14,747 nt of DNA from an uncultured Lentisphaeria bacterium (lineage in GTDB: Bacteria > Verrucomicrobiota > Lentisphaeria > Victivallales > Victivallaceae), in assembly GCA_903821255.1 (NCBI GenBank), contig CAIJKT010000610.1, forward strand, positions 1 through 14,747, read 5' to 3'. The translations under genes were made by a program, and so were the position numbers. Below the pieces are notes generated by a model. That model did no database searches. It had not been told where the DNA came from and saw nothing but the letters and a program-made list of their open reading frames with translations. The stretch's first letter is position 1; each line of letters starts with the position of its first letter. This document shows positions 1 through 6,689 of this stretch, piece by piece.

Positions 1-492
1 CTTCGGCGTATTTTTGCGACACGATTTTTCCCGGCCTTTGATCGCTGTCGAGTCGAGACTGCTGTGCCCGACGATCTTATCGCCAAGATGCTCCGCTACC
101 AATGCCTTGTGAATGGCATCCGGCAGTTCAAGCTCGGCAAATTCCTTGAACGCACGTGAAAAAGTCGCCTCGGACGGAACCTGAGAGCGATATTCCCACC
201 CGCACAGCCGCCGCAAACTCGGATTCGTTTCAAGATTTTCAATCAACACTTTCGTAGTCGGAAGATCATAAACAGCTTTCAAAATGAAAGCGCGTAACAT
301 GCCTTCACGCCCACTCATAGGACGCCCCATACCGCTCCAGCGCAAATTCGCGTCGATGAAGCGCGACGGACGAACCAGTTCAAGCACTCGCACAAATTCT
401 TTCTGTTTGGCCGTCAATTCGCCAAATTCTTCCTCCAGCATTGGAAAAAGATAACGCTCTATGGTAATATATGTACTGCGGAGATTATTCAT
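1..492 (-). CDS. Transposase, N-terminal part (DUF772-type, IS5-superfamily-like), runs off the window
   Basis: An uninterrupted frame of 164 codons starts at the ATG at 492-490 and runs off the left edge. It is preceded by an AGAGG Shine-Dalgarno a few bases upstream. The N-terminal half looks like the DUF772 helical domain of IS5/IS1182-type transposases: residues about 35-60 include RPSRFIDANLRWSGMGRP, followed by LRAFILKAVYDLPTTKVLIENL and the PSEATFSRAFKEFAE segment. Near residue 147 the motif HSSLDSTAIKGREK supplies what is probably the first catalytic Asp of the DDE nuclease. The rest of the catalytic domain lies outside the window, so intactness cannot be judged. No typical IS end was identified to its right. 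A 14-bp palindrome at 556-569 lies in the non-coding flank. The DDE transposase identity is fairly secure; the exact IS family is not. Confidence 0.82.
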   Translation of the reverse strand, partial: MNNLRSTYITIERYLFPMLEEEFGELTAKQKEFVRVLELVRPSRFIDANLRWSGMGRPMSGREGMLRAFILKAVYDLPTTKVLIENLETNPSLRRLCGWEYRSQVPSEATFSRAFKEFAELELPDAIHKALVAEHLGDKIVGHSSLDSTAIKGREKSCRKNTPK

Positions 493-555
493 TTTTACCT
501 CTTAGTTGTGTTTGAGCATAAAATGAACTTATTTCCGCATTTTTCAAAGTCCTAA

Positions 556-569
556 TTCAAACTTTTGAA
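556..569. repeat. Short palindrome TTCAAA-CT-TTTGAA upstream of the transposase
   Basis: Two perfect 6-bp arms flank CT. It lies 64 bp upstream of the transposase start codon, between that gene and the Gfo/Idh gene. It could be part of the element's terminal region or an operator, but nothing else supports either reading. The remaining sequence at 493-700 shows no gene. Confidence 0.3.
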
Positions 570-700
570 ATTACCTCCCTTAATAAGATATTAGCTGGAT
601 TACTCCGGTTAACATAATATCAATAACAAAATTAGCAATCCGGAATGTTGCGGAATCCCGCATCGGCATTTCGGGTATATGCCGGTATCATAAAAGAGAT

Positions 701-739
701 CGCCGGCAGCGTTATTAAAAGCGTTACCGGCGTTTTTTT
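701..739. terminator. Hairpin terminator downstream of the Gfo/Idh gene
   Basis: The arms 701-712 and 721-732 pair through a CGCCGG/CCGGCG core, with one mismatch and GU pairs, around an AT-rich loop. Seven T follow on the plus strand (733-739). On the minus strand the hairpin lies just past the stop codon of the oxidoreductase at 743 and is followed by the moderately T-rich CTCTTTTA. It therefore probably terminates the minus-strand operon and may act in both directions. No plus-strand gene enters it. Confidence 0.7.
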
Positions 740-742
740 AGG

Positions 743-1954
743 TTATTTGAACAGCTCGGCGACTCTCACGGTACGCTCTTCGCGACGGGATATCTCCGCC
801 GCCTGGCCGATGGCGGTTGACCACATGCCGTGTTCAGTTGTTGAACTGTTTTTCTCTTCACCTTTGAGAACCCTGAAAAAGGCGTCTATCAACATGGGGT
901 CCGCGCCGCCGTGACCGCCCTCGCCCTCTGGAATATGGTATGTAATCACTTCCTTGCTCCAGCGCGGCCGGATAATGATAGTCCGCTTTTCCAGACTGAC
1001 TTCAGCCTGGCCGCGATCACCAACCACGGTGTAGAGGCGGTCGCTCATCGGGGTGATAAAACATTCGAGATGGCTGGCCTTGGCGCCGTTTTCATATTCG
1101 ACGATCGCAATGCCGTTGTCATGGGTGTCTTTGTCGGAAGTGTACATGCAGAGGTCTTTGGAATAGCCGTCGGAATCAACCGCCCGGTCGCCCCAGGCGC
1201 TGTTCTGGATATCATCAATCTTGTAAACGTCCGGGCAAATCTCTCTGTAGGCGCATTTGTGGCAGGTCGGACCGACCGGCATATCGGCTTTTACCGGAAA
1301 CGGAATATGCTGCGGATTGAGCACGTCAATTCCGGCGAAAGCGCTGACCTTGACCGGTTTCGGGAAATCCAGCAGCCAGTTGAAAATATCAAAGTCATGG
1401 CTGCCTTTATGAATCCAGAGGCCGCCGCTTTTTGCATAAAGACGGTTCCAGCGGGACATGTAGGTACGGCCGCCGTCGTAAAATTCACGGTTTTCAATCA
1501 GGAAAACCCGGCCGATAGTACCTTCCGAGATCAGTTTCTTCAGCTTTTTCAGTACCGCGTGATGACGCAGATTGAAGCCCATCATGATGGTCTTGCCGGC
1601 CTTTTCGGCGGCGCTGATAATGTTCTGGCAGCCTTTCACGGTTATAGCCAGCGGCTTGTCAATCAGGACATTGACCCCATTGCTCAATGCCGCCACCGCG
1701 TTGCCCTCATGGCAGAAGTCCGGACTGGTAATAACGACCGCGTCGAGTTTTTCGGCGGTGATCATGGCTTCAACGGACGTATAGAAGTTTGGCTTGAAGC
1801 CGAGTTCTTTGGCGGCAAACTCCATCCTGACCTCATTGGGATCGCAAAGCGCTACAATTTCGGCGTCATTACGCTTTGAAATATTTTGACCGAAAGAACA
1901 GATGCCTCTGCTTCCTGCCCCGATAATACCGACTTTGAATTTTTGCTCACTCAT
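743..1954 (-). CDS. Gfo/Idh/MocA family NAD(P)-dependent oxidoreductase with a four-cysteine insertion
   Basis: This 403-aa cytoplasmic protein is predicted to oxidise or reduce a sugar, polyol or related hydroxyl using NAD(P). The N-terminal Rossmann fold shows GIIGAGSRG (residues 9-17) and an acidic residue in ALCDPN (38) after the second strand. The family EKP-type motif appears as IDKP with Lys100. The active-site segment near 178-190 reads GGLWIHKGSHDFD. This is the HKGSH subtype, in which the usual Asp of DxGxH is His182 while His186 is kept. An insertion carries Cys231, 234 and 240 with a further Cys269 (CxxCx5C...C), suggestive of a bound metal. AAAGGAC sits 6 bases before the ATG. 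It follows the LacI-type regulator gene by 54 bp and is probably cotranscribed with and controlled by it. The substrate is unknown. Confidence 0.92.
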   Translation of the reverse strand: MSEQKFKVGIIGAGSRGICSFGQNISKRNDAEIVALCDPNEVRMEFAAKELGFKPNFYTSVEAMITAEKLDAVVITSPDFCHEGNAVAALSNGVNVLIDKPLAITVKGCQNIISAAEKAGKTIMMGFNLRHHAVLKKLKKLISEGTIGRVFLIENREFYDGGRTYMSRWNRLYAKSGGLWIHKGSHDFDIFNWLLDFPKPVKVSAFAGIDVLNPQHIPFPVKADMPVGPTCHKCAYREICPDVYKIDDIQNSAWGDRAVDSDGYSKDLCMYTSDKDTHDNGIAIVEYENGAKASHLECFITPMSDRLYTVVGDRGQAEVSLEKRTIIIRPRWSKEVITYHIPEGEGGHGGADPMLIDAFFRVLKGEEKNSSTTEHGMWSTAIGQAAEISRREERTVRVAELFK

Positions 1955-2008
1955 TTTTTGTCCTTTTGTTTCAGGAGATTGTTAATGTCCTGTTTTTAAA
2001 TTAAATAT

Positions 2009-3028
2009 TTAAGTTGAACTTCTGATTTTCAGGTTCATTGGAACTCCGACCGCGCCAGCCCGCTCATCGGGCTTAATAATTTTACCCAGCAGCATTTCCG
2101 CCGCCAGTTCCCCGGCCTTGAAATTCGGCTGGGCGATGGTTGTCAAGCCGGGGCTGGTGAATGCCGCCAGTTCCCGGTTGTCAAAGCCGATGACCGCGAC
2201 CTTGTCAGGTATCTTCACTCCGGCTTCCCGGAAACCGGCAATCAGCCCGGCGGCGAGATAATCCGAATAGGCAATCACCGCATCCGGCGGAATTTCCGCC
2301 CCGGCGATCTCGCCGGACATCGCAACTCCAAGGTCGAAAATTCTTCCCAGCTCGCCTCCGGAATAATTGTTTTCACTGAAAATTATTTCAGGAAGGCCGA
2401 GCTCTTCAATTGCTTTGCGGTAGCCGCGGATACGGTTACAGCAAATGCCGTGAAATCCGGCAAATGCAATTTTACTGCGTCCTTTTCCAGCCAGATAATA
2501 TACGGCATCGCGAACCCCCTGCAAGCGGTCAACGTAAACGCAGTCCATTTCCGCTATCAGGTCATACGAAATCAACACCGCCGGAATCTTCTTCGCTTCC
2601 ATCACCCGGTAAATCGACTTATACCGTTCGCTGTCGCCGATTATTATAATGCCGGCCGGGCTTTGTCCGGCAATATCCTCCAGCAGTTTCAAATCCGCCG
2701 GTTCAACATCGTTGTTGATATCCAGAAAATGCAAATTCATCTCATAGCCGGAAGCGCCCAGACGCCGCTTAATGCCGACAAACTTTTCCATCATCAACTG
2801 GTCGCCGCTGATGTTGTCAGCACCAAGGAAACTGATGACCGCCACCTCAAAATTCTTCCTGAAACGCAGGCTGCGCGCCGCGCGGTTAGGCCGGTAACCG
2901 ACTTCCGCGGCAATCCGCATCACCTTCTCCCGCGCATCCTCTGAAACATAACCAATCCCCCGGATCGCCCGGCTGACGGTATTTATTGAAAGCTCTGCGC
3001 GTTCTGCGATATCTTTTAAACTGGCCAT
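2009..3028 (-). CDS. LacI-family transcriptional regulator
   Basis: This 339-aa DNA-binding protein would repress sugar-type genes until an effector binds. The N-terminal helix-turn-helix is typical: LKDIAERAELSINTVSRAIRG at about residues 4-24. It is followed by the third helix and the hinge helix NRAARSLR (48-55), which contacts the minor groove. Residues about 60-335 form a periplasmic-binding-protein-like effector domain, with recognisable family segments GIIIIGDS, DAVIAYSDYLAAGLI and VAVIGFDNRELAAFTSPGLTTI. The length is normal for the family. It has its own good promoter containing an inverted repeat, which suggests autoregulation. It lies immediately upstream of the Gfo/Idh oxidoreductase gene, its likely target. 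Family assignment is certain; the ligand is not known. Confidence 0.95.
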   Translation of the reverse strand: MASLKDIAERAELSINTVSRAIRGIGYVSEDAREKVMRIAAEVGYRPNRAARSLRFRKNFEVAVISFLGADNISGDQLMMEKFVGIKRRLGASGYEMNLHFLDINNDVEPADLKLLEDIAGQSPAGIIIIGDSERYKSIYRVMEAKKIPAVLISYDLIAEMDCVYVDRLQGVRDAVYYLAGKGRSKIAFAGFHGICCNRIRGYRKAIEELGLPEIIFSENNYSGGELGRIFDLGVAMSGEIAGAEIPPDAVIAYSDYLAAGLIAGFREAGVKIPDKVAVIGFDNRELAAFTSPGLTTIAQPNFKAGELAAEMLLGKIIKPDERAGAVGVPMNLKIRSST

Positions 3029-3066
3029 ATCAAAATCTTTCCAATATATCTCAACGTTACCATATT

Positions 3067-3095
3067 ACTATAATTCCAAGGTTTAAAAATGTAAA
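3067..3095 (-). promoter_or_regulatory. Sigma-70-type promoter of the LacI-type regulator / oxidoreductase operon
   Basis: On the minus strand TTTACA (3095-3090) and TATAGT (3072-3067) are separated by exactly 17 bp. The -10 lies about 40 bp before the lacI-type start codon. The -35 and part of the spacer overlap the inverted repeat at 3080-3097. Both hexamers match the consensus at five (TTTACA) and four to five (TATAGT) positions. No experimental support is available. Confidence 0.65.
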
Positions 3096-3097
3096 CC
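3080..3097. promoter_or_regulatory. Candidate operator, inverted repeat GGTTTA-N6-TAAACC
   Basis: Perfect 6-bp arms at 3080-3085 and 3092-3097 surround AAAATG and overlap the -35 and upstream spacer of the LacI-type operon promoter. The position fits a repressor site and the adjacent regulator is the obvious candidate to bind it. The sequence lacks the central CG common in LacI-family operators, so the pairing is an inference. Confidence 0.5.
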
Positions 3098-3115
3098 CGG
3101 GAATTTGAAAAAAAA

Positions 3116-3904
3116 TCAAGAAAGCATTAAACGGAGTGCCGTGAGCTCGGTTTCCGCCGCGTTTCTAACTTGTTCCGGCAATGCCGCCATCAATTTATTA
3201 ATCGAGATATCGTGAATAATATGATCGGCAATAATTCGGGTAATGCCCCGGCTGGAAGTGCTGATGCATTCAGTCTGACCATTTTCATGAAAGAAGCAAA
3301 TAACGGCTTCGCGGTTATCCGCCACTGCCAGCAGCAGCCGGCCCGGCATCTCTTTTCTGACCAGATCCGGGCGGCGATGCTGAAAAACCGTACCCATGGC
3401 GAATTTGAAATCCTCATAACATAAAACAAACACTCCGGACTTGGCCGCCGCAGTCTCCAGAACCGGACGAAGTTTCTCCAGATCATCCGCCCAGGCGGTT
3501 AACAGGAGTTTTTTATCCGCCGAGGCAACTACGGTTTTGATCAAAGCAACGGCTTCTTCGCAATTATTTATGACTCTGGCGTTTACTTCAGCAGGTTCGC
3601 TGCGCAGCAGCAGCAGCGCCGGTTCCAGCGCGCTGATCTCGCCGGCAATGCTGCTTTTGATGCCGCTCAATACCGCATCCGGAGCGACGGCGCTGTAGTT
3701 GTTCTTCTCCGCGCCATCCCCGATGATCGCACCTTTCTGGGCCAGCGTCAGCAGCACCTGATAGATTTTCGAGCTGGGAATTCCGGATTTTTTCGCGATT
3801 GAATAACCGGTGCCGGAACCGGCGCGCAGCAAGGCGACATAGGCTCTGGCTTCATAACTGGTGAAGCCCAGCCTGCTCAATGATTCTACAATATCCTGCT
3901 TCAT
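3116..3904 (-). CDS. TrmB-family transcriptional regulator
   Basis: This 262-aa protein has the TrmB architecture. An N-terminal winged helix spans residues about 5-75, with SRLGFTSYEARAYVALLRAG and YSIAKKSGIPSSKIYQVL matching the family pattern. A short helical linker follows (about 84-103), then a phospholipase-D-like effector domain (about 105-240) that includes KKLLLTAWADDLEKLRP. TrmB proteins are best known as sugar-responsive regulators of archaea but also occur in bacteria. The start codon overlaps the stop of the upstream UROD-like gene (ATGA at 3904-3901), with GGAG 7 bp upstream inside that gene, so translation is probably coupled. The pair shares the promoter with the large inverted repeat at 5121-5148, the likely autoregulatory site. 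Confidence 0.9.
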   Translation of the reverse strand: MKQDIVESLSRLGFTSYEARAYVALLRAGSGTGYSIAKKSGIPSSKIYQVLLTLAQKGAIIGDGAEKNNYSAVAPDAVLSGIKSSIAGEISALEPALLLLRSEPAEVNARVINNCEEAVALIKTVVASADKKLLLTAWADDLEKLRPVLETAAAKSGVFVLCYEDFKFAMGTVFQHRRPDLVRKEMPGRLLLAVADNREAVICFFHENGQTECISTSSRGITRIIADHIIHDISINKLMAALPEQVRNAAETELTALRLMLS

Positions 3905-5103
3905 GAGTACACTCCATATTCGTCAAGCGCTTCAAACATGGCATAGATGTTTTTCAGCGGAACATCCGGCTGAATATTATGCACCTGGCAAAAGACAAAT
4001 CCGCCGCCGGGAGCCAGCAGTTCGATATTCTTTCTGACGCTGTCTTTCACTTCCGCCGGGCTGCAGCGGTTCAAGACATGCTGAGTGTCAACGCCGCCGC
4101 CCCAGAACGTTATTTCACTGCCGAAGTCCCGTTTCAACTCTCCGGCATCCATGCCCCGGGCACTGATTTGAACCGGGTTCAGCGCGTCCACCCCGCATTC
4201 GATCAGATCCGGGATGAATTCCCGCACCGCGCCGCAGGAGTGAAACAGCAGCGGTGCGCCAAATGCCGTTTTGGCCGCCTTGAACAATTGACTTTGATAA
4301 GGCTTGATCAGTTTGCGATATGAACCGGGGGAAATCATCGGCCCCTGCTGAGTGCCGAGATCATCATTGAAAAGCACGATGTCAGCCATTCCTTTCAGTT
4401 TCGGCGCCAGACGGTTGATGCGCGCAAGATAACCTTCCAGCAGACAGGACATCAACGCCTCAACCACATCCTCCGCGCAAACCAGATCCATCATGAAATT
4501 TTCCATGCCGCGCAGCATCTGGCCGGCAGCCAGCAGATGGCAGCACAGATTCAGCACGACACATTCGCCGCGGGCGGAAGCTGCCGCCGCCCGGCGCGCC
4601 AGCGCCTCAACCGGTTCATCCGCAAAAAACGGCCAGTCACAGGTTTGAATCAGCGTCCGGGCCCGCTCAATGTCCTGCACTGTCTCCGCGTTTTGCAGCG
4701 GAAAATATGCCGGTTCGAAGTAGTGCCCCCCGGCCGGGCGGCGGGCAATGATTGTTCCGTCCGGACCTCTGACTAGAGTGCTGCCGCCATCATGCTCTTC
4801 ATGCCATTTCTCCGGCAGCAGTACTTTGAATCCCAGTGGATTGTCCACACACTTCCAGGATGCAGGCTCCGGTGTCAGATTGAAAGTATCGATGCTGTAT
4901 TTTTGTTTGAATTCAGCATCGACATAGGCAACATATTGGTACGGTTCATAAATTCTGGGCATCAAATCGGAACCCGCGTCCCGGATCAGATTAAAATAGG
5001 CCGCACCGGTAATGCCGGAAGATTCCATGCCGCCAAAATCACGGGGTATCCGGTCTGGTTCAGAATGATTCAGCGCCGACTTGACTCTTGCTCTGCTGTT
5101 CAT
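3901..5103 (-). CDS. Uroporphyrinogen decarboxylase (UROD/MtaA-like) domain protein
   Basis: The product is about 400 aa with a UROD-fold TIM barrel resembling the methylcobamide:CoM methyltransferase (MtaA/MtbA) branch rather than true HemE. It opens with NSRARVKSALNHSEPDRIPRDFGG, typical of this branch. FNDDLGTQQGPMISPGSYRKLIKPYQ lies in the second half, then LLFHSCGAV and a later Cys in FVFCQVHNI, giving the HxC...C pattern that binds zinc in MtaA-type enzymes. Two ATGs are possible, at 5112 and 5103. AAGGA abuts the first but is 9 bp from the second, and family members begin MNSR, so 5103 is preferred. It overlaps the TrmB-type gene. It may transfer or remove a methyl group; no corrinoid protein gene is visible here, so the reaction stays open. 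A haem-biosynthetic role is unlikely. Confidence 0.88.
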   Translation of the reverse strand: MNSRARVKSALNHSEPDRIPRDFGGMESSGITGAAYFNLIRDAGSDLMPRIYEPYQYVAYVDAEFKQKYSIDTFNLTPEPASWKCVDNPLGFKVLLPEKWHEEHDGGSTLVRGPDGTIIARRPAGGHYFEPAYFPLQNAETVQDIERARTLIQTCDWPFFADEPVEALARRAAAASARGECVVLNLCCHLLAAGQMLRGMENFMMDLVCAEDVVEALMSCLLEGYLARINRLAPKLKGMADIVLFNDDLGTQQGPMISPGSYRKLIKPYQSQLFKAAKTAFGAPLLFHSCGAVREFIPDLIECGVDALNPVQISARGMDAGELKRDFGSEITFWGGGVDTQHVLNRCSPAEVKDSVRKNIELLAPGGGFVFCQVHNIQPDVPLKNIYAMFEALDEYGVYS

Positions 5104-5120
5104 AATATTCATTCCTTATA

Positions 5121-5148
5121 TATATTAACTACCTTAGTAGTTAATATA
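5121..5148. promoter_or_regulatory. Perfect 12+12 bp inverted-repeat operator over the UROD/TrmB promoter
   Basis: The left arm TATATTAACTAC (5121-5132) and its exact reverse complement (5137-5148) are separated by CTTA. The right arm contains the -10 hexamer of the minus-strand promoter and the repeat extends across the expected start site, a classical repressor position. The TrmB-family protein encoded as the second gene of the operon is the likely ligand-responsive binder. The palindrome also creates a TATAAT on the plus strand at 5145-5150. Confidence 0.72.
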
Positions 5149-5364
5149 ATGTGCCAATAGCATCCTGTCAAGATGACTGCATCCAGATTCTGGACAGTCA
5201 ATTCCGACTTGGGAGAGTCGTTGAGCACAACGCATTTTGTTTCCATCTTCTGATTTCCAGGTTTCCCTTCTGAATTCTCTTCCCACATTTTGGCTACCTG
5301 TGCAAGTCACATAAGACTCATAGACCCCATTGCTTTCCGCTGCTGCGATAAACATTCTGGACAT
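5134..5364 (-). CDS. Small cysteine-containing protein of unknown function (76 aa)
   Basis: I do not recognise this protein. A longer TTG start at 5454 is possible, but the ATG at 5364 has AAAGAGG 7 bp upstream and is the better choice. The 76-aa product has no signal peptide or membrane segment. It holds four cysteines (21, 46, 57, 62), the last two in DCPESGC, and several charged residues in REFRRETWKSEDGNK. A weak promoter may lie at 5491-5463 (TTGACA-N17-TACGTT). The stop codon falls within the operator of the next operon. A plus-strand terminator hairpin at 5420-5445 raises the alternative that this segment is transcribed on the other strand as a non-coding RNA. Whether it is translated is uncertain. 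Confidence 0.4.
   Translation of the reverse strand: MSRMFIAAAESNGVYESYVTCTGSQNVGREFRRETWKSEDGNKMRCAQRLSQVGIDCPESGCSHLDRMLLAHYINY
5143..5171 (-). promoter_or_regulatory. Sigma-70-type promoter of the UROD-like / TrmB operon
   Basis: The minus strand shows a perfect TTGACA (5171-5166), a 17-bp spacer and TATATT (5148-5143). The -10 lies 40 bp before the preferred start at 5103. The -10 is embedded in the 12+12 inverted repeat. The promoter overlaps the 3' end of the small ORF at 5134-5364. Confidence 0.78.
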
Positions 5365-5419
5365 TACTACACCTCTTTGAACTATTACCGCCGTCAAAAA
5401 GTTAACTGAACCCTTAATT

Positions 5420-5445
5420 GCCGGCGATTGTCCGGCGCTTTTTTT
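5420..5445 (+). terminator. Intrinsic terminator-like hairpin with T7, plus orientation
   Basis: GCCGG (5420-5424) pairs with CCGGC (5432-5436) around a 7-nt loop and is followed by GC and seven T (5439-5445). Orientation is clearly plus, since the minus strand has no T-run after the hairpin. No plus-strand gene precedes it. It could end a plus-strand RNA starting near 5157, or act as a leader hairpin for the small minus-strand ORF. Confidence 0.5.
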
Positions 5446-5589
5446 GTCCCGCAAACAGGCATAACGTATCTACATATAGTGAATTTGTCAATTAATCTTG
5501 CACTAAATGCTTTATGGAGAATGGATTGTATTTTTTTCTACGGGTGAAAAATTCGCAGATGCGATGAACTACTACTCAAAATACAAAGG

Positions 5590-6678
5590 TTAAGGTTTGG
5601 ACCGGCGGTCCGTCACGAAATACATCTTCATCATGCCCTTGCCTTTGACTTCCAATTCGCAGCGTTCGGAAAATTCATAGTTACCCTTGACCAGATCGTA
5701 AGTGACTTCGGAAAGATTGATTTTCATCGGTTCGGAATTCTGTTCCATGCGGCATGCCGTGTTAATCGTGTCTCCGAAAACATCGTAGATGTATTTCTTA
5801 ATCCCGACTACTCCCCCGACGACTCTGCCGGAATGAATGCCTATCCGGATTTTCCACTGAATCGCTGTCGTCGTGTTCCGCTTTTCCAGATACCGGATGA
5901 TCTGGATGGCCGAATCGACAATATTCCCGGCGTGGTTGGCATGGCCGTCATTCATGCCGCTGACCGCCAGATAGGCATCGCCGATGGTTTTGATCCGCTC
6001 ACAGTTGTTGTTTTCGATAATCAGATCAAAGCCGGTGAATATCTCATTCAGTTCGTCGATCAGGGTTTTGGGCTCAAGCCGGGAGGACAAATTGGTGAAT
6101 CCGACAATATCGGAAAAAAACACCGTAACGTTTTCAAAAGTCTCAGGGACGGTGCGTCCGGTAGCCTTCAAATCATTGGCAATGCGGACTGGAAGGATAT
6201 TCAGCAGCAGGCGGTCCGATTTCTCTTTTTCCTGCGTGATTACCTCATACGCCTGTTTCAATTGCTCGTTCTGCTGTTCGATTTTCTGGAACGCGTCTTT
6301 CAACTGGGCGGTCATACTGTTGAATGCCGTGGAAAAATCCCCCATGAAATCCACCTGCTGCTCAAAATCGCCGGACGCGATCCGCTGTGTCTTCCAGGTG
6401 AGATGCCGGAGGCTGGATTGTACGCCTTTGAGCAGTTGCAGCACCGTCATGCCGCTTCTGGGCAGTTCGAAATCTAGCCTGCCGCCCGCAAGATGAGTCA
6501 TCGCGCCGGTGAAATCGTCATAACTCCCGAGAAAACGGTTGACGTACTCGACCAGTTGTTTCAGTTCGTTATCCGGATGATCGGCAGGCAGGATGACCGG
6601 TTTGGCTTTCTGTCCTTTGAGGATCAGATAGAATGCCTCAGTCAGTTTATCCAGATATTTTTCATCGACTTCCAGCAT
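5590..6678 (-). CDS. Class III adenylate cyclase with HAMP-like and helical linker regions, no membrane segment
   Basis: This 362-aa protein is predicted to make cAMP from ATP. Residues about 50-125 resemble a HAMP-type region (LAGGRLDFELPRSGM, RIASGDFEQQVDFMGDF). A coiled-coil signalling helix (125-160) and the cyclase linker LLLNILPVRIANDLK follow. The catalytic domain (about 180-355) keeps the key residues: metal-binding Asp190 (FFSDIVGFT) and Asp234 (TIGDAYLAVSG), adenine-specifying Lys230 and Asp299 (YDVFGD), and transition-state Asn306 and Arg310 (TINTACRM). Lys plus Asp at the base-selecting positions argues for ATP rather than GTP. No transmembrane segment is present, so it should be cytosolic. 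The start lies 11 bp after the V4R gene and both form one operon, implying that the V4R protein senses a signal for the cyclase. Confidence 0.92.
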   Translation of the reverse strand: MLEVDEKYLDKLTEAFYLILKGQKAKPVILPADHPDNELKQLVEYVNRFLGSYDDFTGAMTHLAGGRLDFELPRSGMTVLQLLKGVQSSLRHLTWKTQRIASGDFEQQVDFMGDFSTAFNSMTAQLKDAFQKIEQQNEQLKQAYEVITQEKEKSDRLLLNILPVRIANDLKATGRTVPETFENVTVFFSDIVGFTNLSSRLEPKTLIDELNEIFTGFDLIIENNNCERIKTIGDAYLAVSGMNDGHANHAGNIVDSAIQIIRYLEKRNTTTAIQWKIRIGIHSGRVVGGVVGIKKYIYDVFGDTINTACRMEQNSEPMKINLSEVTYDLVKGNYEFSERCELEVKGKGMMKMYFVTDRRSKP

Positions 6679-6689
6679 CGCGGCTCTTT

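Noticed and set aside
911..1879. Long plus-strand open frame opposite the Gfo/Idh gene (322 codons)
   Set aside because: The minus-strand protein has unmistakable family motifs; the plus frame has no recognisable domain and is a mirror of its codon usage.
2001..2012. 12-bp palindrome TTAAATATTTAA over the LacI-type gene stop
   Set aside because: Entirely AT in an AT-rich junction, with no promoter beside it; chance is a sufficient explanation.
3901..5103. HemE (haem-biosynthetic uroporphyrinogen decarboxylase)
   Set aside because: Sequence features follow the MtaA-like HxC...C branch, the length is greater and the neighbours are not haem genes.
5182..5194. Palindrome TCCAGA-T-TCTGGA as a further operator
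   Set aside because: It lies inside the small ORF and upstream of the UROD -35 with no supporting partner site.
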